Assembly (NCBI RefSeq): GCF_002934545.1
Contig: NZ_PTJA01000019.1
Span: forward strand, 21,021 to 85,020
Direction of reading: 5' to 3'
Length of the DNA stretch: 64,000 nucleotides
Source: Lacrimispora xylanisolvens
GTDB lineage: Bacteria > Bacillota > Clostridia > Lachnospirales > Lachnospiraceae
Below the pieces are notes generated by a model. The model was given only the letters and a program-made list of their open reading frames with translations. It had not been told where the DNA came from and did no database searches. This document shows positions 8,926-17,255 of the stretch, piece by piece; positions within the stretch are counted from its first letter, which is position 1; each line of letters begins with the position of its first letter. Made by a program: the position numbers and the translations under genes.

Positions 8926-10650
8926 ATGTTAAAAGAAATGTTTAAGAAAACTTATACCCTGATTGACAGCAAATACAGGACGGTGGAGAAGACCGGAGAA
9001 CCAAATATTCCGGAGGGGCTTTGGAAAAAGTGCAATAAATGCTGTCAGCCAATCTATGCGGAGGATGTTAGAAACAATCATTACGTCTGCCCAAAGTGTA
9101 AGGGATACTTCAGAGTTCACGCTTTTCAGAGAATTGAGATGACAGCAGATCCAGGGACCTTTGAAGAATGGGATAAAGAGATGGAATTTGAAAATCCTCT
9201 TGATTTTCCGGGATATGAAAAGAAGATTGCTGCAGCAAGAGAAAAGACAGGACTGTCAGAAGCCATTGTAACCGGTGTTTGTGAAATTAACGGACTAAAA
9301 GCTGTGATTGGTGTCTGTGATGCAGGGTTTATTATGAGCAGCATGGGGCATGCAGTAGGAGAAAAGATCGCCAGAGCTGTTGAGCGTGCAACTGCTGAGA
9401 AACTTCCTGTAATTTTATTCGCCTGTTCTGGTGGAGCCAGAATGCAGGAGGGAATCGTGTCCTTAATGCAGATGGCGAAAACTTCTGCAGCATTAAAACG
9501 CCATCATAAGGCAGGGCAGCTTTATATCAGTGTTCTTACTGATCCTACAACCGGAGGTGTCACCGCTAGTTTTGCTATGCTTGGAGATATTATTCTGGCT
9601 GAACCAGGGGCTTTAATCGGTTTTGCAGGCCCCCGGGTTATTGAACAGACAATTGGCCAGAAACTGCCGGAAGGCTTTCAGCGGGCTGAATTTTTACTGG
9701 AACATGGATTTGTTGATAAGATCGTTCCAAGAGAAGAGATGAAGGAGATATTAACTTCTATCTTAAAGCTCCACAATCCCCACAACAAGGAATGTTTTTG
9801 TGTGGATAACCAGGAAACAAATGAAAACGCCTGTGGAAAAAAGAGTGGGTTCTGGCCAAAGAAAACTAAACGGAGCCCATGGGATACGGTGCAGCTGTCA
9901 AGAAGTGCGGACCGCCCGGTAGCTTCGGATTATATTCATCAGCTCTTTGATGATTTTATGGAGTTTGCAGGAGACCGTTATTTTAAAGATGACGGGGCAA
10001 TTGTAGGCGGAATTGCCTCCTTTCATGGAATGCCTGTCACTGTGATCGGGCAGGAAAAAGGTAAGAATACAAAAGATAACATCAGGCGTAATTTTGGTAT
10101 GCCTTCACCAGAGGGTTACAGAAAAGCCTTAAGGCTGATGAAACAGGCAGAAAGCTTTAATCGCCCCATTATCTGTTTTGTGGATACACCGGGAGCGTTC
10201 TGCGGTCTTGAAGCAGAGGAGCGGGGGCAGGGAGAAGCCATTGCCAGAAACTTATTTGAAATGGCAGATTTAACAGTACCGGTACTTTCCATTGTAATTG
10301 GAGAGGGCGGAAGCGGAGGTGCTCTTGCCATGGCAGTTGGAAATGAAGTCTGGATGATGGAGAACTCCATTTATTCCATTCTGTCACCGGAAGGCTTCGC
10401 CTCTATATTGTATAAAGATAGTAAAAAAGCAAATGATGCAGCCAGAGTCATGAAGATTACGGCTAAGGATCTGATGGATCTTGGTCTTATTGAACGGGTA
10501 ATACCGGAGGAAGAGCCTGCCTGTGCAGAAAATATTTCGGAGATTGCCAGGGAGATGGACCGGGCAATGATAGAGTTTTTTGCCGGATACCTTACTATGA
10601 CGAAAGAAGAATTGACAAATCAAAGATATGATAGATTTAGGAGAATGTGA
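8926..10650 (+). CDS. acetyl-CoA carboxylase carboxyltransferase, fused beta-alpha (AccD-AccA)
   Basis: One 574-residue chain carries both carboxyltransferase halves, which move CO2 from carboxybiotin to acetyl-CoA to give malonyl-CoA. Residues about 36-60 form the AccD four-cysteine zinc ribbon (CNKC then CPKC). The beta crotonase-fold domain follows, with [10 protein letters not shown] (about 166-175) and [12 protein letters not shown] (about 206-217). A polar linker with extra Cys and Lys runs from about 284 to 322. The alpha half begins at about [11 protein letters not shown] (323) and shows [33 protein letters not shown] and [10 protein letters not shown], all AccA signatures. AccD and AccA are separate genes in most bacteria. 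No frame break is seen, so this is a true fusion. The stop overlaps the next start (TGATG). Confidence 0.93.
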   Translation: MLKEMFKKTYTLIDSKYRTVEKTGEPNIPEGLWKKCNKCCQPIYAEDVRNNHYVCPKCKGYFRVHAFQRIEMTADPGTFEEWDKEMEFENPLDFPGYEKKIAAAREKTGLSEAIVTGVCEINGLKAVIGVCDAGFIMSSMGHAVGEKIARAVERATAEKLPVILFACSGGARMQEGIVSLMQMAKTSAALKRHHKAGQLYISVLTDPTTGGVTASFAMLGDIILAEPGALIGFAGPRVIEQTIGQKLPEGFQRAEFLLEHGFVDKIVPREEMKEILTSILKLHNPHNKECFCVDNQETNENACGKKSGFWPKKTKRSPWDTVQLSRSADRPVASDYIHQLFDDFMEFAGDRYFKDDGAIVGGIASFHGMPVTVIGQEKGKNTKDNIRRNFGMPSPEGYRKALRLMKQAESFNRPIICFVDTPGAFCGLEAEERGQGEAIARNLFEMADLTVPVLSIVIGEGGSGGALAMAVGNEVWMMENSIYSILSPEGFASILYKDSKKANDAARVMKITAKDLMDLGLIERVIPEEEPACAENISEIAREMDRAMIEFFAGYLTMTKEELTNQRYDRFRRM

Positions 10651-11771
10651 TGGGAACATTAAAACCATTGGTAATAGGAGATCTGGTGGCAAAATATCCG
10701 GTAATTCAGGGTGGAATGGGAGTTGGAATCAGCCTTTCCTCTCTTGCAGGAGCTGTGGCTAAGGCAGGAGGAGTTGGTATCATTTCAACGGCTCAGATTG
10801 GTTTTAAACAGCCCGATTTCCTTAAGAATCCCCTGGAAGCCAATTTACGTGCGATTGGTGAGGAAATGAAGAAAGCCAGGGAGATTGCTCCAGAGGGAAT
10901 TATAGGCTTTAATATTATGGTTGCCACCAAGAATTATGCAAGCTATGTGAAAAAAGCGGTGATAGCGGGTGCTGATATTATTATTTCAGGGGCCGGTCTT
11001 CCTGTAAGTCTTCCAGAGTATGTGGCGGAAGCTGCAGAAGAAGCTGGAATTAAACTGAAAACAAAAATTGCCCCCATTGTTTCTACTGTAAAGTCTGCTA
11101 TGGTTATCTGTAAGATGTGGGACCGTAAATTTAACCAGGCTCCGGATCTGGTTGTTGTGGAAGGCCCACTGGCAGGCGGCCATCTGGGATTCTCCAGAGA
11201 AGACTTATCAGAACTGGGTGTTGATACAGAAGACGTGGAACACACCTTTCAACAGGCGAAATATGATGAAGAGGTAAGGGGTATCATACGCCTTGTAAGA
11301 GAGTATGGGGAAAAGTATAATAAAGTAATACCGGTAGTAACCGCAGGCGGAATCTATACCCATGAGGATGTCATGCATCAGATTGATCTGGGTGCTGACG
11401 GTGTCCAGGTTGCAACCCGGTTTGTCACAACCCGGGAATGCGATGCTCCGGAGGAATTTAAGGAAGCTTATATAAAGTCATCCAAAGAGGATATTGTCAT
11501 TACAAAAAGTCCCGTTGGAATGCCAGGAAGAGCCATAAAAAATCCGTTTTTGGATCATGTGGCCAATACCCCCTTTAAACTGGAACACTGCTACGATTGT
11601 CTGGAGAAGTGTGACAGAAAAACCATACCCTACTGCATTACAAAAGCCTTAATTTCATCGGCGGAAGGAAGAACCGAGGATGGACTGGTATTTTGCGGCA
11701 GCAATGCTTACCGGGCAGAGAAGATGGAAACGGTTGATGAAGTAATGAAAGATCTTGTTTTTGGAGAATAA
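10650..11771 (+). CDS. FabK-like / nitronate monooxygenase family flavin oxidoreductase
   Basis: A 373-residue FMN TIM-barrel protein related to FabK and to 2-nitropropane dioxygenases. YPVIQGGMGVGISLS near the N-terminus, VEGPLAGGHLGFS (about residues 170-182) and TAGGIYTHED with GADGVQVATRF are the shared flavin-binding motifs. Unlike FabK it has a longer C-terminal tail containing five cysteines (CYDCLEKCDRKTIPYC region, about 315-330). It is the last gene of the fatty-acid operon and its ATG overlaps the accDA stop, so a lipid-related role is plausible, for instance a second enoyl reductase or removal of a by-product. Whether it reduces enoyl-ACP cannot be told. Start ATG 10650 is favoured over GTG 10647. 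Confidence 0.82.
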   Translation: MGTLKPLVIGDLVAKYPVIQGGMGVGISLSSLAGAVAKAGGVGIISTAQIGFKQPDFLKNPLEANLRAIGEEMKKAREIAPEGIIGFNIMVATKNYASYVKKAVIAGADIIISGAGLPVSLPEYVAEAAEEAGIKLKTKIAPIVSTVKSAMVICKMWDRKFNQAPDLVVVEGPLAGGHLGFSREDLSELGVDTEDVEHTFQQAKYDEEVRGIIRLVREYGEKYNKVIPVVTAGGIYTHEDVMHQIDLGADGVQVATRFVTTRECDAPEEFKEAYIKSSKEDIVITKSPVGMPGRAIKNPFLDHVANTPFKLEHCYDCLEKCDRKTIPYCITKALISSAEGRTEDGLVFCGSNAYRAEKMETVDEVMKDLVFGE

Positions 11772-11835
11772 CATTTCATAAACTCTTCTTTTTAGGAATA
11801 GGATAAAAAGAAAACATGGAAATGTGGAGTGATGG

Positions 11836-12453
11836 ATGTTAAATTATCTCTGGGCATTTATGCTATTGATAGGAGTTATCTGGGGAGCACTTCATGGTAA
11901 TTTAAGTGCTGTAACAGACGGAGCTTTAACTTCTGCAAAGGAAGCGGTGATGCTGTGCATTACCATGCTTGGAATTATGTCTTTCTGGACCGGACTGATG
12001 GAGATCGGAAGGAAATCAGGGCTGATTGAACGGTTATCTGCCAAAATGGGGCCAGTGCTTCATTTCTTGTTTCCAAAGATACCTGAAAAGCATCCTTCCC
12101 TGGAGTATATTTCTACCAATATTATTGCAAACATTCTGGGCCTGGGATGGGCAGCCACACCTGCTGGTCTGAAGGCAATGGAATCATTAAAGGATTTAGA
12201 GGAGACCAGAAGAAAAGAGTATTCTCAGGGGAAAAAAATCCCCAAACCGGTTTCCGATGGTACTGCCAATAATGAAATGTGCACATTTATGATTATTAAC
12301 ATATCGTCGCTCCAGTTAATCCCTGTCAATATGATTGCTTACAGAAGCCAGTATGGCAGTCTTGATCCAACAGCAATTGTAGGGCCAGCCATTGCAGCAA
12401 CCTTGTTTTCAACGGTAATCGGTGTTGCTTTGTGTAAGCTGCTTGACCGGTGA
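11836..12453 (+). CDS. spmA: spore maturation protein A
   Basis: A 205-residue membrane protein of the nucleoside-recognition (Gate) family. Hydrophobic segments are seen near residues 1-20, 38-55, 92-110, 150-165 and 178-200, with the SpmA signatures NIIANILGLGWAATPAGLKAM (in parts, about 95-115) and NNEMCTFMIINISSLQLIP (about 149-167). In Bacillus SpmA and SpmB are needed for dehydration of the spore core and are usually adjacent. Here no spmB follows: the next gene is a convergent pectate lyase. It follows the fab operon by 64 bp, and a strong bidirectional terminator ends it. Confidence 0.9.
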   Translation: MLNYLWAFMLLIGVIWGALHGNLSAVTDGALTSAKEAVMLCITMLGIMSFWTGLMEIGRKSGLIERLSAKMGPVLHFLFPKIPEKHPSLEYISTNIIANILGLGWAATPAGLKAMESLKDLEETRRKEYSQGKKIPKPVSDGTANNEMCTFMIINISSLQLIPVNMIAYRSQYGSLDPTAIVGPAIAATLFSTVIGVALCKLLDR

Positions 12454-12470
12454 TATCTTATCAGACTTAA

Positions 12471-12511
12471 AAAACCGCCGGTTCTCCAGACGATTGGAGG
12501 ACCGGCGGTTT
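12471..12511. terminator. Bidirectional terminator between spmA and pectate lyase
   Basis: AAACCGCCGGTTCTCCA and TGGAGGACCGGCGGTTT form a stem of about 16 bp with a 5-6 base loop. It is flanked by A-runs on the left and T-rich sequence on the right, so it can end transcription from both convergent genes. Confidence 0.85.
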
Positions 12512-12515
12512 GTAT

Positions 12516-13538
12516 TTATTTGGTGTTAAAAGAGCAGTTTACGACTGTAGCGCCCACAATCACATCTTTACTTGCACCGCCGCTGGAGATGCAGTCTGAA
12601 AACTTATGAGTTCCTGAGGAAGGAGTTTTTGGGAAGTAGAAATTAACGTTGTTATTCTTTGCCGTACAATTTTTGAGAGTGATATAACCAGTATTGTTAT
12701 TCTGGTCATATCCTCTTTTTTTATTGCCAATGGCAACGCAGCCTTCCAGATAATGGTTGTCGCTGGTATAGTTTCCGCCTACTTTAAAGCCCTGTCCGTT
12801 TCCATCGCCTTTTCCGTTGTAAGAGGCTTCGCAGTTATATAATTTAACGGCATTGCCTGCGGAATAGAAATCAAAGCCGTCATCAGAATTGTTAAGAGCA
12901 TTACAGTTTCTAAATACATTGCCGCTTCCGATGCTTAACTTGGCTGCAAAACCATCTGCATTCTCTCCATTGGTCTTGGAGTCGTAGTTATAAGTAGAGG
13001 TAACACGGGTGATTTCATTATTGTATGCCCCGTTGCTCATCTGAAGGCCGGTGTCTCCACATTTAGTAATGAAGCAGTCTGTAATCTTATTGTTGCCTCC
13101 GATGATATGAATTCCGTTATCTCCCGCGTTCTGAATGGTAAGTCCAGATATAACCCAATAGTTTCCTGTAATCTGAAAGCCTCTTGAGCTGTCAGCATAT
13201 GGCTGGCTGGAGAAATCAACGACTGGCTTGTGACCGCTGTAATTCATAATCCGGATTGGTGAACCGGAAGTGCCGCTTTTACTTAGTTTGTAGGTAGCAG
13301 ATGATTTGTAAGTTCCATTCATTAAATAGATGGTAGTACCTGCGGACGCGTTGCCTAATGCCTTATCAATGGTCTTATAAGGCTTGTCCTTAGACTGTCC
13401 GTTATTGGAGTCGCTGCCGCTTGCAGAAACATAGTACTCCTTTGAAGCACCATGCGCTGGTGTGGGACTCATGACACATAAACTGGTGACCATAAAGCAG
13501 GTAGTGATAATACTGATGATTCTTTTTCCATTTCTCAT
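12516..13538 (-). CDS. secreted pectate lyase-like beta-helix protein (PL9 type)
   Basis: The 340-residue protein has a signal peptide (charged MRNGKR, hydrophobic stretch, probable cleavage after AHGA near residue 31) and is exported. EYYVSASGSDSNNG then TIDKAL, a typical start of parallel beta-helix pectate lyases, is followed by repeated short strands rich in Asn and Gly. The segments ENADGFAAKLSIGSGNVF (about 191-208) and NNSDDGFDFYSAG (about 215-227) resemble the calcium-binding and catalytic lysine region of family PL9 (Dickeya PelL/Pel9A). It would cleave polygalacturonate with calcium. Length is shorter than most PL9 enzymes and there is no carbohydrate module or anchor. It stands alone between terminators, so it is probably monocistronic. 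Confidence 0.82.
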   Translation of the reverse strand: MRNGKRIISIITTCFMVTSLCVMSPTPAHGASKEYYVSASGSDSNNGQSKDKPYKTIDKALGNASAGTTIYLMNGTYKSSATYKLSKSGTSGSPIRIMNYSGHKPVVDFSSQPYADSSRGFQITGNYWVISGLTIQNAGDNGIHIIGGNNKITDCFITKCGDTGLQMSNGAYNNEITRVTSTYNYDSKTNGENADGFAAKLSIGSGNVFRNCNALNNSDDGFDFYSAGNAVKLYNCEASYNGKGDGNGQGFKVGGNYTSDNHYLEGCVAIGNKKRGYDQNNNTGYITLKNCTAKNNNVNFYFPKTPSSGTHKFSDCISSGGASKDVIVGATVVNCSFNTK

Positions 13539-13727
13539 TTTTTATCCCCTTTCATTCTATCTAGATTCCGTGCCAGTTATTTGACCCGGTATTTCCAGCT
13601 GAATAAACTATAATTAGATACTAAAATAGTAAAAAACAATTGTCAATAAAAAAGAAAGGGATATTTAAACTATTCCAAAATGTCATAAAGAATACTATAA
13701 TTATCAAGCGAATCAGATATAAAAAAT

Positions 13728-13781
13728 AAAAAAGCATATAGAAATGACCGTGTATTCTGGTCATCTCTATATGCTTTTTTT
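13728..13781 (-). terminator. Intrinsic terminator after the TSCPD gene
   Basis: A long stem (AAAAGCATATAGAAATGACC pairing with GGTCATCTCTATATGCTTTT, one mismatch) with a 9-base loop. Read on the minus strand it lies 14 bases after the stop of the TSCPD gene and ends in six T, so it is a strong intrinsic terminator. Confidence 0.85.
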
Positions 13782-13794
13782 CATGTATGAAAAA

Positions 13795-14046
13795 TTACTG
13801 ATTGCTTTCCTTATACTCTTTTAATGCTTTGGACAGCTGATCCGGGCAGGAAGTAGGACGAAAGCCGCATTTGATTCCTTCCAGACGACGAATGGCATCA
13901 TCAACATCCATGCCTTCAACCAGTCTTGATACGCCCTGTGTATTTCCTGAACAACCGCCTACAAACTGTACATGACCAACCTTACTTCCTTCTATTTCGA
14001 AATTAATTTCCTGGGAACAAACTCCGTGTGTTTTATATTTCATCAT
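13795..14046 (-). CDS. TSCPD domain protein (TIGR03905-like)
   Basis: An 83-residue protein of the TSCPD family, named from its C-terminal motif, here PTSCPDQL (about residues 65-72). Other conserved points are GVCSQEI near the N-terminus (Cys10) and the FVGGCSGNTQGVSRL segment (about 29-43, Cys32). The same domain occurs at the end of some ribonucleotide reductases, but the free-standing protein has no known function. The four cysteines could bind metal, which is inference. GGAGG lies before the paired ATGs. It is a single gene with its own terminator. Confidence 0.85.
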   Translation of the reverse strand: MMKYKTHGVCSQEINFEIEGSKVGHVQFVGGCSGNTQGVSRLVEGMDVDDAIRRLEGIKCGFRPTSCPDQLSKALKEYKESNQ

Positions 14047-14161
14047 TCATACCTCCGTATAATTGTAACGCTTGCCTCAACTGGAACTTTAAAGAATTAT
14101 AACGAATTCCATGGCAAGTGTCAATAGATCATAAAAGGAAGAAATAAGAAGCATCACGCAG

Positions 14162-15073
14162 CTAAGATTCTGGCATAAGTTCTTTTTGTTCTTTTAAATA
14201 TTCATACAACATATTGGACTTGTCGACTAGTTGGGGATTGATACAGTTAGAGGATAATTTGGCAAAACCAATATTTGTTTTAACCGAATCCCTGATCCTG
14301 TAATAGGTAAGGTTTGGAAACATCTGAAGATTAGCCAGCTGCCTGGGTAAAATGGCACAGCCGCCTTTTTGAGACAAAAAAGATAGAAGCATCATATGTC
14401 GGGGGAATGTCCCAGCAATACTGCCTGTGTATCCAATATCATAAAGTTGTTTTTTTGTCAGCCGGTAAATATCCGACTCCTTGGCAATGGTGTAGATATT
14501 ATCAAATTTAAAGCCATTTAAATCAATCTCACTGCCTTGTTCAAACGGAAATACATTCTTACTGCAAATCATCACCATCTCATCTGAGACCAGAGAAACC
14601 GTATCATATTCTGAGTCATTCATTAAATCTGTGCGGCAGATAGCAGCATCAATCTCCTGCTGGGAAAGCATCTTAATCAGATTTGACTGGTCATCCTCCA
14701 CAATTTGAATCGAATAATTACCAAATTTCTCCTGAAAGTTAAGAAGCAGCTGCATAATCCCGCTTTCCGCCAGGCAGGGAATGGTTCCTACGGTCAACTC
14801 TGTAACATAGCAGGAAGTACCAAACTTCTCCAGTTTCGTTCTTAAGTCCTGGGTACACTTGCGGATGTTTAGTGCATATTCCAGGTAGACATTACCTGCT
14901 TCTGTCAGTTCTGCCTTAGTATTACTTCTGATAAACAGTACAATTCCCAGCTCATTTTCAATTGCCTTAATATGTTTTGATAAAGCTGACTGGGAAATAT
15001 AAATGCTTTCGGCAGCGGTAGAAAAATTTTTGTACTTTGCCAATGCTAAGAAATCATCAATCCATTTTGTCAT
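14162..15073 (-). CDS. LysR-family transcriptional regulator
   Basis: A 303-residue LysR regulator: N-terminal winged helix-turn-helix (FLALAKYKNFSTAAESI and SQSALSKHIKAIE, residues about 8-45) followed by a ligand-binding domain (about 90-290). It is transcribed divergently from the UbiD/UbiX operon across a 411-bp gap that contains a matching LysR box, so it most likely controls that operon in response to the aromatic acid or its product. TanR, next to the gallate decarboxylase genes of Lactobacillus plantarum, is a comparable case. TTG at 15079 is an alternative start nearer the GGGGG site, but ATG 15073 gives the usual MTKWIDDFLAL start. Confidence 0.9.
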   Translation of the reverse strand: MTKWIDDFLALAKYKNFSTAAESIYISQSALSKHIKAIENELGIVLFIRSNTKAELTEAGNVYLEYALNIRKCTQDLRTKLEKFGTSCYVTELTVGTIPCLAESGIMQLLLNFQEKFGNYSIQIVEDDQSNLIKMLSQQEIDAAICRTDLMNDSEYDTVSLVSDEMVMICSKNVFPFEQGSEIDLNGFKFDNIYTIAKESDIYRLTKKQLYDIGYTGSIAGTFPRHMMLLSFLSQKGGCAILPRQLANLQMFPNLTYYRIRDSVKTNIGFAKLSSNCINPQLVDKSNMLYEYLKEQKELMPES

Positions 15074-15484
15074 AATCAAATAGCCCCCTTAAGTTACTGA
15101 TAAATCGTAAAAATCTAAACTCAGATGTACGTTTTGTCATTAACATTATTATAATACAGAATGATGAGAAGGAAAATATGTTTATACTATTTTGTCATGA
15201 CATTTTAGAATACTTTTAAATATTAAAAAAACATAAAGTTAACTATCATTTTAATGGTAAAGTGCAATAAAATGCGTATTTATAAAAGTTTATTTTGGGT
15301 TCACCATTTGCTATGAATCATAATTGAAAAATTTAAAGATTTTTTGATTCCAATATGGAATAGTTGCGCGAATTTAATCGAATTGCCACGAAAATTGTAA
15401 TTGATTATAATTTAACTATGTTGGAAAAATAATCCAGCTGGGAACCGTAACAGCACCATATGAAGAAAATCAGGAGGAAAATTT
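15074..15484. promoter_or_regulatory. Divergent regulatory region of the decarboxylase operon
   Basis: This AT-rich 411-bp gap holds a good plus-strand promoter: TTGCCA (15383-15388), 17 bases, TATAAT (15406-15411). A perfect 15-bp inverted repeat ATTCCA-ATA-TGGAAT at 15347-15361 fits the LysR consensus T-N11-A, and its centre is about 64 bp before the predicted start (near 15418), the classical position for LysR activator binding. Another palindrome, TGTCATGACA (15193-15202), lies nearer the regulator gene and could serve autoregulation. AGGAGG precedes the decarboxylase start. No gene is seen in the gap. Confidence 0.65.
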
Positions 15485-16924
15485 ATGGCAAAAGTTTATC
15501 AGGATTTGCGCAGTTTCCTTTCCACTCTGGAAGAAAACGGTCAGTTAGTACGAATTAAGGAGGAGGTTAATCCAGAACCGGATATTGCGGCGGCAGGCAG
15601 AGCAGCGGCAAACATAGAGAGTGGTCCGGCGGTTTTATTTGAAAAGGTAAAAGGATATCCTTACAGCGTAGTTACCAATGTGCATGGTTCGTGGGCCAAT
15701 CATGCTCTGATGCTTGGCATGGATAAAACGGCATCAACCAAAGAGCAGTTCCATGAGATCAACCGCAGATGGGACCGATTCCCGGTTAAGCCTGAAATCC
15801 TCAAACGGGAAGAAGCACCCTGTAAAGAAAATACCATTGATAAAGCGGAGGATATCAACCTGTTTGAACTCCTTCCATTATACAGAATCAATGATCAGGA
15901 TGGCGGTTTCTTCCTTTCCAAAGCGTCCATTATTACGGCTGATCCCAATGAGCCGGACAATTTTGACAAGTTAAATGTTGGAACATACCGCATTCAGGTT
16001 AAGGGAAAAAATCGTGTAGGAATTCAGGCACTGGCATTTCATGACATTGCAATCCAATTGGAAGCTGCTGAGAGAAAGAATGAAAAGGTTCCAATCTGTA
16101 TTACAGTTGGAAACAGCCCTCTTGTAACCTATATGGCATCTACGCCTGTTATGTATACTCAAAATGAGTATGAATTTGTAGGTGCGCTTCAGGATGGTGT
16201 TCCCACTCAGATTGTTCAGTCCGATCTTTACAAAAACCTGTATGTTCCAGCCGGTTCAGAGGTTGTTTTAGAAGGTTATATTGAGCCAAGAGTGCGTGAG
16301 GTAGAAGGTCCGTTCGGAGAATTTCCAGGCTCCTACTCAGGCTCCAGACGCCAGTGTGTGATTACAATTACTCATGTAACCCACAGAACAAATCCTATTT
16401 TTGAGAACCTTTATCTGGGTATTCCGTGGACTGAAATTGATTATCTTATGGCTTTAAATACATCAGTTCCTCTTTACCAGCAGATCAAACGGGATTTCCC
16501 TGAGGTACAGGCGGTTAATGCCATGTATACTCATGGAATCGGCTGTATTATTTCTACAAAGGTACGTTTCGGCGGTTTTGGTAAAGAAGTGGCATTCCGC
16601 CTTCTTTCCACTCCTCATGGCGGTTCGTACAGTAAGATTATTATTATTGTGGATGAATTTGTTGATCCATTTAACCTCCCTCAGGTTATGTGGGCACTGA
16701 CTACCCGTGTGAGACCGGATAAGGACGTTGTGGTGATTCCAAACTGTCCGGGTATGCCTCTTGATCCATCCTCATATCCGGCTGGAATGCATTCCAAACT
16801 GATTATAGATGCCACAACACCAAAGGATCCGGAACCTAATCCAAGAGAAGTTGAACTTTTAGAGCCGCCGGCTGGTTATGAAAAGTATGAAGCTTTGATT
16901 CGTAAACTGATGTCTGAGATGTAA
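15485..16924 (+). CDS. UbiD-family aromatic acid decarboxylase, large (C) subunit
   Basis: The 479-residue protein is a UbiD-fold, prenylated-FMN-dependent non-oxidative decarboxylase of the phenolic acid type (BsdC/VdcC/LpdC). Visible features are NVGTYRIQV (about residues 163-171), a cofactor-contact strand, the EGPFGEFPGSYSG segment (about 274-286) that carries the catalytic Glu and Arg region of UbiD enzymes, and the C-terminal DATTPKDPEPNPRE tail. The likely reaction is removal of CO2 from a hydroxybenzoate such as gallate, protocatechuate or 4-hydroxybenzoate. The gene set (LysR, C subunit, transporter, LpdD-like protein) resembles the lactobacillar gallate locus, but the substrate is inference. 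It is first in its operon, with a LysR-type promoter. Confidence 0.88.
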   Translation: MAKVYQDLRSFLSTLEENGQLVRIKEEVNPEPDIAAAGRAAANIESGPAVLFEKVKGYPYSVVTNVHGSWANHALMLGMDKTASTKEQFHEINRRWDRFPVKPEILKREEAPCKENTIDKAEDINLFELLPLYRINDQDGGFFLSKASIITADPNEPDNFDKLNVGTYRIQVKGKNRVGIQALAFHDIAIQLEAAERKNEKVPICITVGNSPLVTYMASTPVMYTQNEYEFVGALQDGVPTQIVQSDLYKNLYVPAGSEVVLEGYIEPRVREVEGPFGEFPGSYSGSRRQCVITITHVTHRTNPIFENLYLGIPWTEIDYLMALNTSVPLYQQIKRDFPEVQAVNAMYTHGIGCIISTKVRFGGFGKEVAFRLLSTPHGGSYSKIIIIVDEFVDPFNLPQVMWALTTRVRPDKDVVVIPNCPGMPLDPSSYPAGMHSKLIIDATTPKDPEPNPREVELLEPPAGYEKYEALIRKLMSEM

Positions 16925-16951
16925 GCTCTATAACGAAAGGAGATTGAAACT

Positions 16952-17158
16952 ATGAAATGTCCACGCTGCGACGGAAATAAAATTGAAGTGATTGCAACCT
17001 CTCCTGTTGGAAATGTCTGGGAAGTTTATGAATGTATGGATTGCTTTTATTCCTGGAGGTCGACTGAGACGCCGCATATTCATGATAAATTTAAACTGAA
17101 AAAAGAACAGATTGATACGTTACAGGTAATACCCCCCATTCCGCCCCTCGATAAATAA
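16952..17158 (+). CDS. phenolic acid decarboxylase small (D) subunit-like zinc-ribbon protein
   Basis: A 68-residue protein with two CxxC pairs (Cys3/Cys6 and Cys28/Cys31), a short zinc ribbon, and the pattern VGNVWEVYECMDCFYSWRSTE found in the D subunits (BsdD/VdcD/ShdD) of reversible hydroxyarylic acid decarboxylases. In those systems D is needed for full activity with some substrates, but its job is unclear. It starts 27 bp after the large subunit with AAAGGAG. A 12-bp hairpin follows it, before the transporter gene. Confidence 0.85.
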   Translation: MKCPRCDGNKIEVIATSPVGNVWEVYECMDCFYSWRSTETPHIHDKFKLKKEQIDTLQVIPPIPPLDK

Positions 17159-17174
17159 TATACATAGCTCCTGA

Positions 17175-17204
17175 CTCTTAAGGCTTTCCCCCAAGCCTTA
17201 AGAG
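17175..17204 (+). terminator. Intercistronic hairpin without U-tract
   Basis: CTCTTAAGGCTT and AAGCCTTAAGAG form a perfect 12-bp stem with a 6-base loop (TCCCCC). What follows is ATCCTAAAAAAG rather than a run of T, so it is more likely an mRNA processing or stability element that sets expression of the decarboxylase above the transporter than a terminator. Confidence 0.55.
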
Positions 17205-17255
17205 ATCCTAAAAAAGATTAGCTTAATGATTCTAATCATGAAAGGAGAAGCTTCA

